DNA from: Coix lacryma-jobi var. lacryma-jobi
Lineage: Eukaryota; Streptophyta; Magnoliopsida; Poales; Poaceae
NCBI GenBank assembly: GCA_009763385.1
Contig: CM019823.1
Span: 97,351,104 to 97,415,103, forward strand
Length of the DNA: 64,000 nt
Direction of reading: 5' to 3'
Below the pieces are notes generated by a model, which saw only the letters and a program-made list of their open reading frames with translations, had not been told where the DNA came from and ran no database searches. Shown piece by piece: positions 42,380 to 52,700 of this stretch (positions are counted from its first letter, which is position 1; every line of letters begins with the position of its first letter). Both the position numbers and the translations under genes were made by a program.

Positions 42380-43444
42380 GACGGGCGGGGTCTCCCACGA
42401 CGTAAAAAGGTTACCGCATAGCATTTAAGGCACCCACCTAACTACGTCTCGAGCCGGATGCAGGGAACACGCGGCAGCTCACCGTTCGCTCAACTGCCGG
42501 GGCCCTCTGCGGCCGCCGCCCTGGCGCCACGATCTCCACTCCCTGGCGGTTTCCGCCTAAAAAGGCGCGCCCAACGGGCAGAAGGATTCCAAGCGACGAA
42601 GGCTTCTTCCTGAAGTAAAAAACGGGCCCCGGCCCTAAGTCTCGAAGCAGCGAAGGCTGGCCCTCGAAAAAGGGTTCGACAGCCGGCTTCGAGCGCCCAA
42701 AAACGGGCCCCGGCCCTAAGTCTCGAAGCAGCGAAGGATGGCCCTCGACGAAAGAGGGTTCGACAGCCGGCTTCGAGCACCCGAGTCAGGGACACCAAGG
42801 GGCGCCATTCGCGGCATCACTCGAGGGCCAAGCCCTCGAGGCCCCTCACGTGTATCCAAGGCGGGGAACTCGACATGCAGTGAGATCCCCTCGGAGGGAG
42901 GCATCGAGCCACCAGGTCCTATCGAATGGACCCGGCACTCCTGCAGACTGAGCACCCATGCTTTATGAGACCGCCTCCGGGCCACAGTCGACCCCTATCG
43001 AACGGGGCACGAGCTCTCACTTGGATTCCCCGTTACCAGCTCACCGGGAACCTTGATACTCGCCCACTCAGGGTAGTACGAGGCATCCCCCTTGGCATCC
43101 GATCGAAAGGACTCGCGGGATGACAAGCCAGGGCAACCGGTGCGCCGGACAGCTCGAAGAGCCGGCCGGCCGGTTCAGCCTGGCACCCCTCGACGAAAGA
43201 GGGTCTAAAAACTCGGGGGCCTGACACCCCCGAACCTAAAAATCGCAAATAAACTCGCAAAAAGCCCACGAGGAAGTTCTAACCACTCTCTAGTGGCCTC
43301 GGGGGCTACAGCCGCGGGTGTCGCTCGCACGACACCCACGGAATCAAATCGACGAAACCCTCGAGGCCAGTTAGCTAACCCACGAGATCCCAGTCGGGAG
43401 CCCCTGCTCGAGTGCAAGCACTCGAGCACGGGCTCGGGGGCTAC
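42380..43444. other. Tat 2 region between the antisense promoter and the 3' LTR
   Basis: GC-rich, with an internal duplication: the phrase AACGGGCCCCGGCCCTAAGT, then CTCGAAGCAGCGAAGG, at about 42609 and 42703, and GGGTTCGACAGCCGGCTTCG at about 42671 and 42757. Ends with a purine tract, GGGCTCGGGGGCTA, before the LTR. No gene is supported. Confidence 0.6.
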
Positions 43445-44859
43445 TGTCGGGGGTCCGCAAAAGGGGTACCCCCAATCAACGCAAACAAATAGGGTAAACC
43501 TAGAACACCGGTTAATAACAGACCTAACTAGTCTAACCCCCTAAAAAGCCGACCCCCCGAGGCCTACGACGCTGGCCCACCGAGCCGAGCCCTCCAAGCC
43601 AGGCCTCGGGCGCGCGATCGTTTTCCGTCTCGCCCGAGCCCTCCAAGCCAGGCCTCGGGCGCACGATCGTTTTCCGTCTCGCCCGAGCCCTCCAAGCCAG
43701 GCCTCGGGCGCACGCTCGTTTTCCGTCTCGCCCGAGCCCTCCAAGCCAGGCCTCGGGCGCACGTTCGTTTTCTGTCTCGCCCGAGCCCTCCATGACAGGC
43801 CTCGGGCGCACGCTCACTTTCTGTCTCGCCCGAGCCCCCCAGGCCTCGGGCAAGCGCTCCACTACCCTTCGAGCCCCCCATAGCCGAACACCACACCTCG
43901 AGACCCCACGCGGGGACCTCGAGCCTCTCTGGCACAGCGGCCTATCCCTCGAGACGCGTTTTGCCTCCCTCGAGCGGTGCAGACATCGGATGCCAGCCCC
44001 ATACCGCGCACTTAATTCATCCACCTACTCCAGTCACGTCCTCTGTAACGCAACGTGTGCCACAGTGGTCCGGGGCAGAGTCAAGTCTCGTTTTCACCAC
44101 AAGTATGGGCGAAAAGGCACCAGTGAAGCACTGTTAACCCACGCCCTACACTGTGGCACGTCCAAGACACGCCTCGAGGCCCCAGATACCTGCCGCTCGA
44201 TCGATTTTCACGGGACTTGCCCATACCTGCGGGGACTCGAGCCCCCCGTAGGCGCCGCCTCGAGGCCGGCTCCACGCCCCTCGAGCCCTAACTACTTTCA
44301 TGCTATTGGAGGACAGGTACCCCAAGACCCGGAGGGACCCCGCCGCGTCCTGTACGTTCCGGGATGGGTGCTGTACGGCTTCCACCTCGCCGCGCCACCA
44401 CGTCCGCGCCCAGGATGGAGGCCACGCTTCAAGGACGCTTCAACAGCAACGCCCACGTCGGCTACAATGTCTTCGACAAGACAGGGTTCCTACCCTTCTT
44501 CGTAAGGGACACAATACACCCCGATACCTGTAATACCCTTGTGTAACCCCGGCCTCCCTTTGCTCTATAAAAGGGGCCACCAGGGCCCTCATTCTGGGAG
44601 CACGGGGACAGACATGTTAAGACACAAGTCCACACACACACGAGTCCGGACTCCGGTCCACGCTCACTGAGCTTGTATTCGCCCCTGTACAAGCACTTAG
44701 GTGCAAGTAATACAAGAACACTCTCCCCCCGCTGGACGTAGGGCCTACTTTGCCCGAACCAGGATAAATCCTTGTGTCCTCTAGCATCACCATCCAGAAA
44801 GAGAAGCACGCGATCATATTACTCGTTGGTGTCGTACCCCCGGTTTCGAAACACCGACA
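43445..44859 (+). repeat. 3' LTR of Tat element 2
   Basis: 1,415 bp, TGTCGGGGGTCC to ACACCGACA, matching the 5' LTR closely, with the 48-bp array at 43587-43845 and TATAAAAGG at 44576. Followed by the TSD CTATG (44860-44864). Confidence 0.95.
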
Positions 44860-44864
44860 CTATG

Positions 44865-45644
44865 AAAAATCAATTGAGTTTTAATAAAATGCTAGAAACA
44901 CAATTAGCTCAATTAGCAGCAGCTGTCCCATCCTACGAGCAAGGTAAGATCCCGGGAAAACCCGAGGATCCAATAGAGGGTGTTAAATTAGTCACTACGA
45001 GGTACGGTAAGCCTCCGCTCCGGTCAAATTGGGGCTATCTACTTGATCCACCCTTCGTCACCAAGAAGGAAGATCCAGGCCTGCCGACCATCACCTGCCA
45101 GATTGGACCACAAGTCTTCCACGACGCCTTCTGCCACCTTGGGTCGGGTGTCAACATCATGTCCAAGGTAACGTATGATAACTTACTAGGGGGACCTTTG
45201 CTCCCTACATTTGTTCGTTTGCAGCTGGCCGATCAGACACTACGGTTCCCCGAGGGACTAGCAACGAACATCCTCATCAAAGTCTGAAACAGCTACGTCC
45301 CCGTCGATTTCCTTATATTGGACATGGGATCTAATGTAGACGTCGCGATCATCCTGGGAAGGCCATTCCTCAATACAGTTAACACCGTCATCTATTTGGG
45401 ATCCGGCCAACTTCACCTCCAATTCCCAGAACATAAGGTAAAGTGTCCATTCAACGGTTATAAAGCTAACATGCAGGTGAAGGACAAAGAACCTCGAGAC
45501 AACAAGCATCATCATCGTTGCCCATGCCGTAGGAACAAGAAAAAGAGCGAGTCGGCCAACAAGGCCGAAGTAAAAGAAGAACTCGCTGACGAGGTGCAAC
45601 CACGGTCTCCATCCCCGGGACCGACCGAAGCACCTAATGAATGA
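44865..45644 (+). pseudogene. Athila-like gag end and protease remnant
   Basis: Continues the frame interrupted at 29488: NQLSFNKMLETQLAQLA, VPSYEQGKIPGKPEDP, then a protease-like region (PTITCQIGPQVFHDAFCHLG, SGVNIMSK) to a TGA at 45285-45287, and in the next frame DVAIILGRPFLNTVNTVI to 45644. The usual aspartate before LG(A/S)S is histidine here (GAC to CAC type change), so the protease would be inactive even without the frame break. The ILGRPFL block is the conserved second half of a retropepsin. Pol should follow but does not. Confidence 0.82.
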
Positions 45645-45888
45645 CATGATGGAGAGGTCCTGCTCTACGGACCTTAAACATGGAGCCCTCGCTGATAAGG
45701 TAAATCAATAGTTATCTCATATTTAATTTTTTATGCATTTCAATTTTTTGCATTTTTTCCTCAATTGCATACTTAGTTAATTCTGCATATTTCATTTCGA
45801 CAAAATAAATTTCCATGCTAGTAACACCTTGACAATGACTTGCAATAAAACTGAGCCATGGGACCACCCCAAGGTGGGGTCGGCTGAC
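45645..45888. other. Athila-like internal sequence before the Sirevirus C insertion
   Basis: AT-rich, non-coding, ending with GGTGGGGTCGGCTGAC. Together with CTCACC after the insertion this was a near-palindrome of the GGGGTCGGCCGACCCC type, into which Sirevirus C inserted. Confidence 0.6.
45884..45888. repeat. Left TSD of Sirevirus C (CTGAC)
   Basis: CTGAC here and at 57543-57547 exactly flank the element. Confidence 0.95.
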
Positions 45889-46304
45889 TGAAGGACCGAG
45901 AAAGCACTAGCAAGGCGACCAGAGGGGGGGGTGAATGGGAGCTCAAAAATTTCCTTCAATAGCTTTGGCCAAATGTCCCAAAATCAACCCCGAGAAACGG
46001 CGACCGAAACCGTGATGCTCACGACCCTTGGAAGAGGGTGGATGATCCCTAGGATCACAGCGGAGCACCACCAAGAAGGAGCAAACCAAACTCCAAAAGT
46101 TCCGGATCGAACACAACACCAAAAACCAAGTCCCAAACGTAGATAGACGGCTACGTTGAGAAACTCCTAAATACCTATGCTAACAAGTAGCAAAGATACC
46201 TAGACAGGTTGCTTGGTCAACTACAGGGTCAAACGAGAAGTCCGGAAACCAAGCAAACAAGCCGGAGGAGCAAACGCACTAAACCGGAAGACCCAGGCAA
46301 TTCC

Positions 46305-46575
46305 CAGACTGTCCGACCCTGGAGTCCCGGACTGTCTGCGGTACCACCGGATTGTCCGCGGTTCACTGGCGGACTGTCCGCCGGCAGAAAACTCAAAACA
46401 GCAGAGGTGCTGCAAAGTCCCTGGATGTTCCCGGACTGTCCGCGGATTTCAACTGCGGACTGTCCGCCGGTCAAAATCCGCTAGAGCAGCCGAGGGACGC
46501 AGCCACTGGTCAGGCTCTCCCCCGATGCCCGGACTGTCCGCGGTCCCAGGCGCGGACTGTCCGCGACCTTGCAGA
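46305..46575. repeat. CGGACTGTCCG motif cluster in LTR C
   Basis: Palindromic CGGACTGTCCG, often followed by CGG, at about 46328, 46348, 46370, 46433, 46456, 46530 and 46554, some with a C-to-T change (TGTCTGCGG, GGATTGTCC). The 5' LTR counterpart at 55865-56135 has fewer mutated copies. Confidence 0.9.
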
Positions 46576-47327
46576 GAGGGCGATTTTGGTCGCCTTCTCT
46601 CCAAATCTCTCCAAATCCGATCCAACTCAAAATCCCAAGTTCCCAAACTTGGAGAAGATGATCACGGGGTAGTTAGGAGACTATCCCCAAGAAATCATCC
46701 GCTCAAATCAACCAAATCACCGGGAAATCAAAAGGGAAGGTGGATGAACGGAAAAAGTGCCACAAAAACAAAATCGTCCCGATCTATTCGATCATGAGGA
46801 GTTAGATGAATTCCTTTGGTCGAAATGACCTCAATGATACGAACAAAATGATTCAAACGGATTTCGCAAAGACGCACTAGAGAGGGAGATCGAGTGATGG
46901 GAAAATCGTGAAGAAACGAAGAACGCGAAGAACACGAATCAAAACACGAATCAAGTCATCGATCTGCACTGCAAAGGTGAGGATACGGCCTCACTTCCTC
47001 AAATCAACAGTACACAGAGGCAAGTCTCTCTGCGGATCTCAGCTAGCTACAGTAGGGGATGGGAGAGCAGGAAACCCTAAGTGCGAAAGAGCAAATGACT
47101 GAGATAGATGGGAGGAGGGTGTCTCCCAACTACTTATCCTACTACTAGCCTAAGTCTATTTCCTACTCTACCCCTCTCTATTCCAATTACAGAGCAAACC
47201 AGCTAAACCCTAGGGTTATTCTGGACCAACACGGTGGTAGGTGTATCCGACGGCCACGCCCGCACAATTTGAAGCGTTGCCTCGACCCAACCTCCAGATC
47301 GCCGCCACGTGCCGCCCTCGCTCTGCA

Positions 47328-47626
47328 CCCCCAGTTTTGTGGCCCAAACCGGGAAACCAGCCTTTTCCACCCAACCCCCGGTTTTGAGGCCCAAACCGGG
47401 AAACCAGCCCACCAGCTTCTGAGTTTTGAGGCCAAACTCAGCAAACCCTCAGCGCCTAGGTTTTGAGGCCCAAACCTGGAAACCATCCTCAGCCCGAGTT
47501 TTGTGGCCAAACTCGGAAACCCTCAGCCCGAGTTTTGTGGCCAAACTCGAAAACCGTCCACGCCCAGGTTTTGAGGCCCAAACCTGGAAACCGTCCATCC
47601 GATGGTTTTTCTCTAGCTCTACCACC
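47328..47626. repeat. Array of palindromes in the Sirevirus C 3' LTR
   Basis: Eight units with arms CCCGG/CCGGG, CTGAG/CTCAG, CCAGG/CCTGG and CCGAG/CTCGG around TTTTGAGGCC or TTTTGTGGCC; equivalent to 56895-57191 in the 5' LTR. The last unit, GGTGGTT..AACCACC in copies A and B, is damaged here. Confidence 0.87.
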
Positions 47627-47976
47627 AAACCAACGTCGTAGAGGGGATGCACCTCCCGTGCACCCCGTCCACCGACACGTGTCCCCGAGTCCATGACTCA
47701 GACAACACATGACCGCACTTCTTCACTTGTCGTCGTCACAGGCTGCCAACCACCACAGCTGATCCTCGGACCTCTGGTCCCTCAGTCCAAGCCTCACGTC
47801 CGTCCTTCGCCACTCTCGGTCCATCGGCACGGCACGTCTCTACTTGACCTTCACCTCGCCTTCGATCACTGCATCCGTGCTCGACACCTGCACTACACAA
47901 GCCAAAGAACATGCGCATCATCCCAGTTGATAATCACTCATCACTCAGAGACCCGGCATACACCCATGTATCCGCA

Positions 47977-47987
47977 ATCTCCCCCTT
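47977..47987 (-). other. Polypurine tract, Sirevirus C
   Basis: Minus strand AAGGGGGAGAT directly before the LTR start TGCGGATACATGG. Confidence 0.85.
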
Positions 47988-49498
47988 GATGAGTGCATTG
48001 TCAACTACTCACACAAATCATAATAGAAAGAGAATAAGGAAGAAGAAAGAAGGAGAAAACTCAACCAAATGACCCAAAAGCATAGCAAAGCCGAAGAAGG
48101 TCAAGTGGAAAGAGCGAAAGAACTTGGTCCCCAAAGATATGGGCAATGGCTCGACGCAACCAAGCAAAGCAAAGCTAGCCCTCAAGAAGAGGTAGAATAG
48201 GCTCAACACCGCTAGCAGACACCAATTGAAAAATCGAAGCAAAATGCTAGTCCCTCAAGATAGAGGCACAGAGGCTCAACACAACTAGCAAAGAAAGCTC
48301 GATACCGATGCCTTTTGTCCAACAAGAGACAACAAAGCTCAAGCTCCCCCTCGACTAGTGCATACAACCAAGAAAACACTCCCCCTCAAATGAACACTCG
48401 GGAAGCACATGTGATTTGCAAAGATTCTCCCCCTTAGTTGAAAATGCACGAGTCAAGTAAAAGGCTCTCCCCACCAGAAAAGGCACCAACAAAAGTGCTA
48501 ACTAGGGAGGGTCTCCCCCTTCCAACATGCATATGAGTCAAAATGCAAGTTAGCAGCTTCAGGCATACAGTCAAAAGAATGCAAAGATGCTCTAAACAGT
48601 ATAGCTCTAATGACTCAATAACAGCAAAGCTCAGCAAAGGCTCAAACTGATCACCAGATATGAAATATGAACACATGAGCGGAAAAGAGCAATTTTGAGT
48701 CAAAAGATATTCACCATCAAAATAGCACTAGCAAGGTGTAAACAGGAGTCTGAACAAGTGCTAAACATGTATACAAGGTGAACTACCCCTAGCAAGGTTC
48801 AATCATCATGCTTAAGAATGAAACATACACTTGTGATTTCAAATTCAGATCGGAGTTGCAGCGGTGAAATTACACAAGTTCAATTATTAGCATGTGATTG
48901 CGAGAGGTTGAAAGCTTGTCATTGCCTAACTTTTCAACTGAGCGAAGCCTATGCCGAAGCAATCAGAAGCTTAAAGCTACGGTTTCGGTCATACACTACA
49001 CGGCTCAAGTTTAACTCAAAGTGCAATGAGAAACCGTCTCGATACCGTGATGTGTTGACAAGCGATCCCATCTCGATCTTTTCAATTCACTAAAACTTGG
49101 TTCAAAATTTTAAACATGATATAAACAGACCAAGCAAGTGAATGACTCAGAACTAGAGACATAGCAACCTATCATATATGAAAAGCATGAGTGAACTCAA
49201 CACATCCTACACATGCTAGTTGCATATCTCAATGGTGAACATTTTTAGATTTTATTTACATTAAGCAAAGTTATCATTTCAAAATAGCTCAGCTCACAAC
49301 ATGTACTAGTGATCAGAAAGAGCATAAGCTATAAGCAGCAGCATAAGCATCAGAGCATACTACATAGAGCATAGTTACATTCTAATGATTATAGACATGA
49401 AGCTCAGAATGTAAATGCGTATGCTAAAATGCAAAAGAAAAGAAAGACAAACGAAGAAAAGTCAGTCTAATATACAAGATCCAAAATGTTTCCCCCAA
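47988..49498 (-). other. Sirevirus C pol-to-LTR spacer
   Basis: Counterpart of 3081-4599, with plus-strand CTCCCCC runs near 48341, 48380, 48427, 48461 and 48513. No env-like ORF is present. The plus-strand (antisense) ORF 48818-49093 lies in the segment conserved among the three Sireviruses. Confidence 0.75.
48818..49093 (+). other. Antisense ORF in the conserved Sirevirus spacer segment (91 codons)
   Basis: ATG at 48818. It encodes a small basic, cysteine-containing product (CDCERLKACHCLTFQL, then RFRSYTTRLKFNSKC). Copy A has a 94-codon ORF in the same place (minus 3431-3715) ending with the same IFSIH, and copy B has part of it (15815-16066) with an earlier TAA. Differences between copies change amino acids about as often as not, so this may be a conserved nucleic-acid element rather than a protein. 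I recognise no domain. Confidence 0.35.
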
Positions 49499-52400
49499 CT
49501 AAAAGGGGAAACACACACCAAGCTCACCCCTCAACCGATTAAAGGTTGATTCGTCTAAAGGCTTGGTGAAAATATCAGCCAGTTGATGATGAGTATCGAC
49601 ATGGCGAAGGTCGATATCACCCTTCTCCTGGTGGTCTCGCAAGAAATGAAAGCGCACATCAATGTGTTTGGTCTTCGAGTGAAGCACGGGGTTCTTAGCA
49701 ACGCTAATAGCACTCGTGTTGTCACAATGCAAAGGCACGCGAGAAAAGCTCAGACCAAAATCACGCAAAGTGGCCATCATCCAAAGCAACTGGGAACAGC
49801 AGCTAGCCGCAGCAACATATTCAGCCTCTGTGGTAGACTGAGCGACACTAGACTGCTTGCGAGAAGACCACGAAACAAGAGAAGAACCAATAAACTGGCA
49901 AGTCCCAGAAGTGGACTTGCGCTCAATACGGCAACCAGCAAAATCGGCATCCGAATAACCGCAAAGGGAGAGGGTGGAGGAAGCAGAATACCAAATCCCA
50001 AACTCAGGTGTGAAACGAAGGTACCTGAAAATCGGCTTCACCGCCTGACGGTGAGAGGTGCGCGGCGACGCCTGAAAGCGCGCACACAGACACACCGCGA
50101 ACTGGATGTCCGGGCGTGTCGCTGTCAGGTAGAGGAGCGACCCGATCATGCTTCGGTACTCCTTCTGGTTCACTGCTTCTCCATCCACATCCGCATCCAG
50201 GGCAGTCGTCGTCGACATGGGTGTTGGAAGAGGCTTGGCCTCACCCATATTGAACTGCTTCAGCAAGTCCTTGGTGTACTTGCCCTGGTGCACAAATGTC
50301 CCCTCTCGGGATTGCTTAATTTGCAACCCGAGAAAGAATGTCAGCTCGCCCATCATGCTCATCTCGAACTCCCTGCTCATAGTATCTGCAAACTTGACAA
50401 CCAAAGCGTGAGAAGAACCACCGAAAATGATATCATCCACGTAAATCTGGACCAAGAGAGTGTCTTTGCCTTGCCTAAGGAGAAAGAGCGTTTTATCTAC
50501 ACATCCCATTTTAAAACCCTTAGCAAGCAAAAAGGTTTTCAACCTATCATACCAGGCTCTAGGGGCTTGTTTCAAACCATATAAAGCTTTGTGGAGTTTA
50601 AAAACATGGTTTGGAAACTTGGGATTTTCGAAACCGGGGGGTTGCTCAACATAAACCTCTTCTTCTATGTAGCCGTTTAAGAAGGCACTCTTGACATCCA
50701 TTTGAAAAAGTTTGAAACCTTTGGATGCAGCAAAAGCCAAGAGTATCCTAATAGCCTCCAAACGAGCTACAGGAGCAAACGTCTCCTCATAGTCTATCCC
50801 CTCCTTCTGACTATAACCCTTCGCTACAAGCCTGGCCTTATTCCTAACAACGTGGCCATCCTCTCCTTGCTTGTTTTTGAAAACCCATTTTGTCCCAATA
50901 GGCTTACACTAATGAGGAGGTGGAACTAGAACCCAAACCCGATTTCGCTCAAAATTTTCTAACTCCTCATGCATGGCATTGACCCAATCCGGATCCGTCA
51001 AAGCGTGTCCAACATCTCGGGGCTCAAAATTAGCAACAAAAGCAGAATGAGCGAAGTGAGAAATGTGTTGTGACCTGGACCGAGTGACCCGTTCGTCGAT
51101 GCTGCCGATCATTTGCTGAGGCGGGTGTTGGCGCTGAATGTGTCGAGGCGCCTCCCGAGCTGAAGTAGCCCCCCCTCAACAGCAGCTGGTGCCTCCCCGG
51201 GTACAAATGGTACCGCTCGGGGTGGCGGATCCCACGACCCCCAGGAAGAAGAGGTGTCGGGGCCGTGAGTCGTCGTAGAAGCCGCTCTTTGCGGCACAAC
51301 AGGTGGAGAGGGTGTTGGATCATCCATACCTTCAGCACCCTCGTCCTCGTCATCAAAAAGAGGCTCACCAACCTCATGATCACCTGCACGCTCAAAACGA
51401 GAAGAAGGATAAACGAGAGTCTTGTCGAAGGTGACATCTGATGTCTCCATGACTCTGTTAGTATCAAGGTTAAGTACACGATATGCGCGAGTGTGAGTGC
51501 CATAACCCAAAAATACTCCGTCAGAAGAACGAGACTCGAATTTGTCCAGATTGCCTTTCTTCAATATAAAACAATGGCAACCGAAGACTCTAAAATAACT
51601 CACCTTGGGCTGTCTACCAAAATGCAACTCATAAGAAGTCTTCTTCAAGAAAGCTCTCAAAAAAATGCGATTTGAAATGTAGCATGCAGTGTTCATAGCT
51701 TCGGCCCAATATCGCCTAGGAGTCCTATGCTCGTCGAGCATCGTCCTGGCCATCTCAACAAGGGTCCGATTCTTCCTCTCTACAACACCATTCTGAGGGG
51801 GTGTGTAGGGGGAAGAAAACTGATGCTATAAACCCAAAGAGTTACAAAATTTCTAAAAATTTGAATTCTTGAATTCGGAACCGTTATCACTCCGAATTGC
51901 TCGCATCGAGTTCAAAGGGAACTCATTCTGAAGACGCAAAATCAGATTACGAGCAAAGGAGAAAGTCTCAGTTTTCTCAGCTAAAAAGAAAACCCACGAA
52001 TATCTCGAGAAGTCATCAACAACAACAAGCACATACCACTTCCCCCCAACCAAGCTCACCCGAGCCGGACCAACAAGGTCCATGTGCAAAAGCTCTCCAG
52101 GGCGCTTGGTCATGACCTGAGTCACTGGATGGTGGGGAGCGGCAACCATCTTCCTGTGTCTACAAGAGTGGCAAACAAGATCCTTCTCCATAGATAACTT
52201 GGGCAATCCTCGGATTAGGCCAAGTGAACTAAGCCTTGCAAGCAAGTCGAAGCTCAAATGTCCAAGTCTCATATGCCACTTCCAAAGATCAGAAGAGGAA
52301 GGTCCAGTCACAAGACAACGAGAAGTACCAAAAGACTCTGAGAAATTCGCACGAAAGACTTTTCCAAAGGGCAAAATCAAACATACAAGATTGCCCTGAG

Positions 52401-52694
52401 GATCCAAAATACAACTGAGATTCGGTTTAAAATGAATCTCATAGTCGTCGTCAAAGAGTTGTGAAACAGAAAGAAGGTTAAAATGCAAGTTAGAAACAAG
52501 AGCAACATCGTGCAACACAAAGTGCTCATTAACTCGCACCGACCCGCAAGACAATACCTTACCTTTGCTATTATCGCCGAAGGTTATGTACTCCTTTCCG
52601 GCAACAGGACTAAGGCTGGAGAACCACTTGGTGTTTCTGGTCATGTGCCTCGAGCAACCGGAATCCACCAACCAAATGTCCTCCAACCGTTTTA
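49499..52694 (-). pseudogene. pol: Sirevirus C pol with four lesions
   Basis: Begins after a TAG at the gag boundary (VKRLEDIWLVDSGCS). A copia protease DSG motif is followed by the GAG-pre-integrase HLSFDLLARLS and CHSCRH, and an integrase core with MDLVGP and SDNGSEF. The first stop is at 51853-51855 and a second TAG at 51826-51828; the third catalytic E (NGVVERKN) follows at ~51775. A frameshift near 51150 affects the linker, and a stop at 50909 (before CKPIGTKWVF). From there RT with YVDD (50432-50443) and RNase H are open to 49499. The RT-RNase H segment is almost the same as in copy A. Confidence 0.92.
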
Positions 52695-52700
52695 CCTACA

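Larger units (their letters stand above)
29489..44859 (+). mobile_element. Complete Tat-lineage Ty3/gypsy element 2 (Grande/RIRE2-like)
   Basis: A 15.37 kb element with LTRs 29489-30893 and 43445-44859, a PBS, gag, protease, RT, two RNase H domains, integrase, and a 5 kb 3' region with a gene on the minus strand. It is inserted in the gag of the Athila-like element. LTRs are about 1.41 kb and near-identical by eye, with small indels. Base composition is GC-rich, and the hexamer CTCGAG is very frequent throughout, unlike the surrounding Athila sequence. The antisense 'putative gypsy type transposon' gene and its length are as in Grande/RIRE2-type elements. Confidence 0.93.
45889..47976 (-). 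repeat. 3' LTR of Sirevirus C
   Basis: TGAAGGACCGAG (reversed end) to TGTATCCGCA (reversed start). It contains about nine GGACTGTCCGC words at 46305-46575 and the palindrome array at 47328-47626. Confidence 0.95.

Noticed and set aside
43533..44505. ORFs of 120-237 codons on both strands in the Tat 2 LTR
   Set aside because: Caused by the 48-bp repeat (multiple of three) and high GC. The same sequence in the 5' LTR has different open frames.
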